From NCBI GenBank assembly GCA_026984415.1, contig JALSSE010000013.1, forward strand, positions 1 through 5,553: a stretch of DNA of 5,553 bases, read 5' to 3'. The stretch comes from Hydrogenothermaceae bacterium. Lineage in GTDB: Bacteria; Aquificota; Aquificae; Hydrogenothermales; Hydrogenothermaceae. The translations under genes and the position numbers were made by a program. The notes below the pieces were generated by a model that was not told the origin of the DNA, did not search any database, and saw nothing but the letters and a program-made list of their open reading frames with translations. Below, piece after piece: positions 4,980 to 5,553 of this stretch (its first letter is position 1; the number at the start of each line of letters is the position of its first letter).

Positions 4980-5553
4980 TTATTTGATTTTTAACGGTTT
5001 ACTTCTATTACCAGCTTTATCAACAGCTACAATCTCATAATAATCACCTGATTTATAACTTCTATCAATAAAGTAATAACTTTTTATAGGGATTTCTGAT
5101 ACTATTTTTCCATTCTTATAAATTAGATAACCTATAACGTCTTTAGATGGGCTTTCTTCCCATACTATAACAATTTTTCCATTTTCTTTTAGAATATTTC
5201 CATCTGTTGGGGGAAGTGGCGGAAATTTATCAACGTATTTTTTACATACAATTTTAGAGGAACTACTTTCAACACCGTTTTTTGAAATTGTTATGTAATA
5301 ACAGTACTTTTTGTTTAATTCTAAATTCTTATCTAAAAACTCTGATGAATTTTTCACAATTTTATAAGGAATAGGAGGAATTAAACTGGAATTTTCATTC
5401 CTATAAATATTTACCTGTTCATACATTTTCTTCCAGTTCAAAAGAATTCCATCTTCTTTTAAAAATAGATTTAGTTTTGTTGTTAAAACAGGATAGTTTT
5501 TCTCAGGCTTTATGCATACATAATTGGATATTTTTTCTTTTAATGTTTTTACA
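4980..5553 (-). CDS. Tandem fibronectin type III domain protein, N-terminus outside window
   Basis: The frame stays open from the stop at 4980 to the window edge, giving 190 visible residues. A start at the TTG at 5441 is unlikely because in-frame coding upstream is stop-free and completes the first domain. Visible residues about 25-107 form one FN3 domain (core W40, YCYYITIS at 83-90). DKFPPLPP (108-115) links to a second (about 112-188; W131, VIGYLIYKNGK, YYEIVAVDKAGNRSKP). The protein ends with the last strand of that domain. C84 and C103 would lie on neighbouring strands and could form a disulfide, which hints at an extracytoplasmic location. FN3 domains generally serve adhesion or spacing; no catalytic domain is visible. 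I could not see a signal peptide because the start is missing; C13 is not preceded by a hydrophobic run, so it is not a lipobox. The gene converges on the hydrolase gene with 2 bases between stops. Confidence 0.88.
   Translation of the reverse strand, partial: VKTLKEKISNYVCIKPEKNYPVLTTKLNLFLKEDGILLNWKKMYEQVNIYRNENSSLIPPIPYKIVKNSSEFLDKNLELNKKYCYYITISKNGVESSSSKIVCKKYVDKFPPLPPTDGNILKENGKIVIVWEESPSKDVIGYLIYKNGKIVSEIPIKSYYFIDRSYKSGDYYEIVAVDKAGNRSKPLKIK

Noticed and set aside
4960..5000. Bidirectional terminator at the convergent junction
   Set aside because: Direct repeats of GATTTAT and T-rich stretches are present, but no stem-loop could be drawn.
5439..5441. TTG as the start of the FN3 protein
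   Set aside because: The frame is stop-free to the window edge, and upstream codons complete the first FN3 domain, so the gene is cut by the window, not short.

Overview
The window is AT-rich and very compact. Its proteins are rich in Lys, Glu and Ile, and no gap between genes exceeds about 80 bases. This looks like the chromosome of a small-genome, probably thermophilic bacterium. My best guess is a low-GC member of the Aquificota (Hydrogenothermaceae-like); this rests on overall protein character, not on a marker gene. No mobile element, CRISPR array, tRNA or rRNA was seen, and base composition does not change visibly along the window.

Left half, minus strand (2692 down to 1): a tightly packed, probably single operon read queD-family gene -> proB -> elyC/ydcF-like (DUF218) gene -> nfi. 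The junctions are an 11-base overlap, an 8-base gap and a 20-base overlap, each with a good Shine-Dalgarno (SD) sequence. The products are a PTPS/QueD-fold pterin enzyme, glutamate 5-kinase (first step of proline synthesis), a membrane-anchored DUF218 protein probably tied to envelope or lipid-carrier metabolism, and endonuclease V (repair of deaminated bases). The nfi 3' end lies outside the window. These are housekeeping genes with no shared pathway.

Centre: a 55-base divergent promoter region (2693-2747) separates that operon from radC on the plus strand. The two candidate -10 boxes overlap, and radC has no clear SD.

Right half: after a 77-base gap with a perfect TATAAT, two plus-strand genes overlap by ATGA (3524-4147 and 4144-4977). 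They form an exported two-gene module: a signal-peptide protein with a textbook EF-hand-type calcium loop, then a lipoprotein alpha/beta hydrolase with a GHSQG nucleophile elbow. This pair is the least characterised and most system-like part of the window. It ends 2 bases from the stop of a convergent minus-strand gene (4980 to beyond 5553) encoding a protein with two C-terminal fibronectin type III domains, whose N-terminus is outside the window.

Points most worth a second look: the QueD-family protein has an ExxHGH motif instead of the catalytic Cys and also lacks the usual Asp-His dyad; the exported calcium-loop/hydrolase pair; and the unusually short SD-to-start spacing shared by both genes of that pair.
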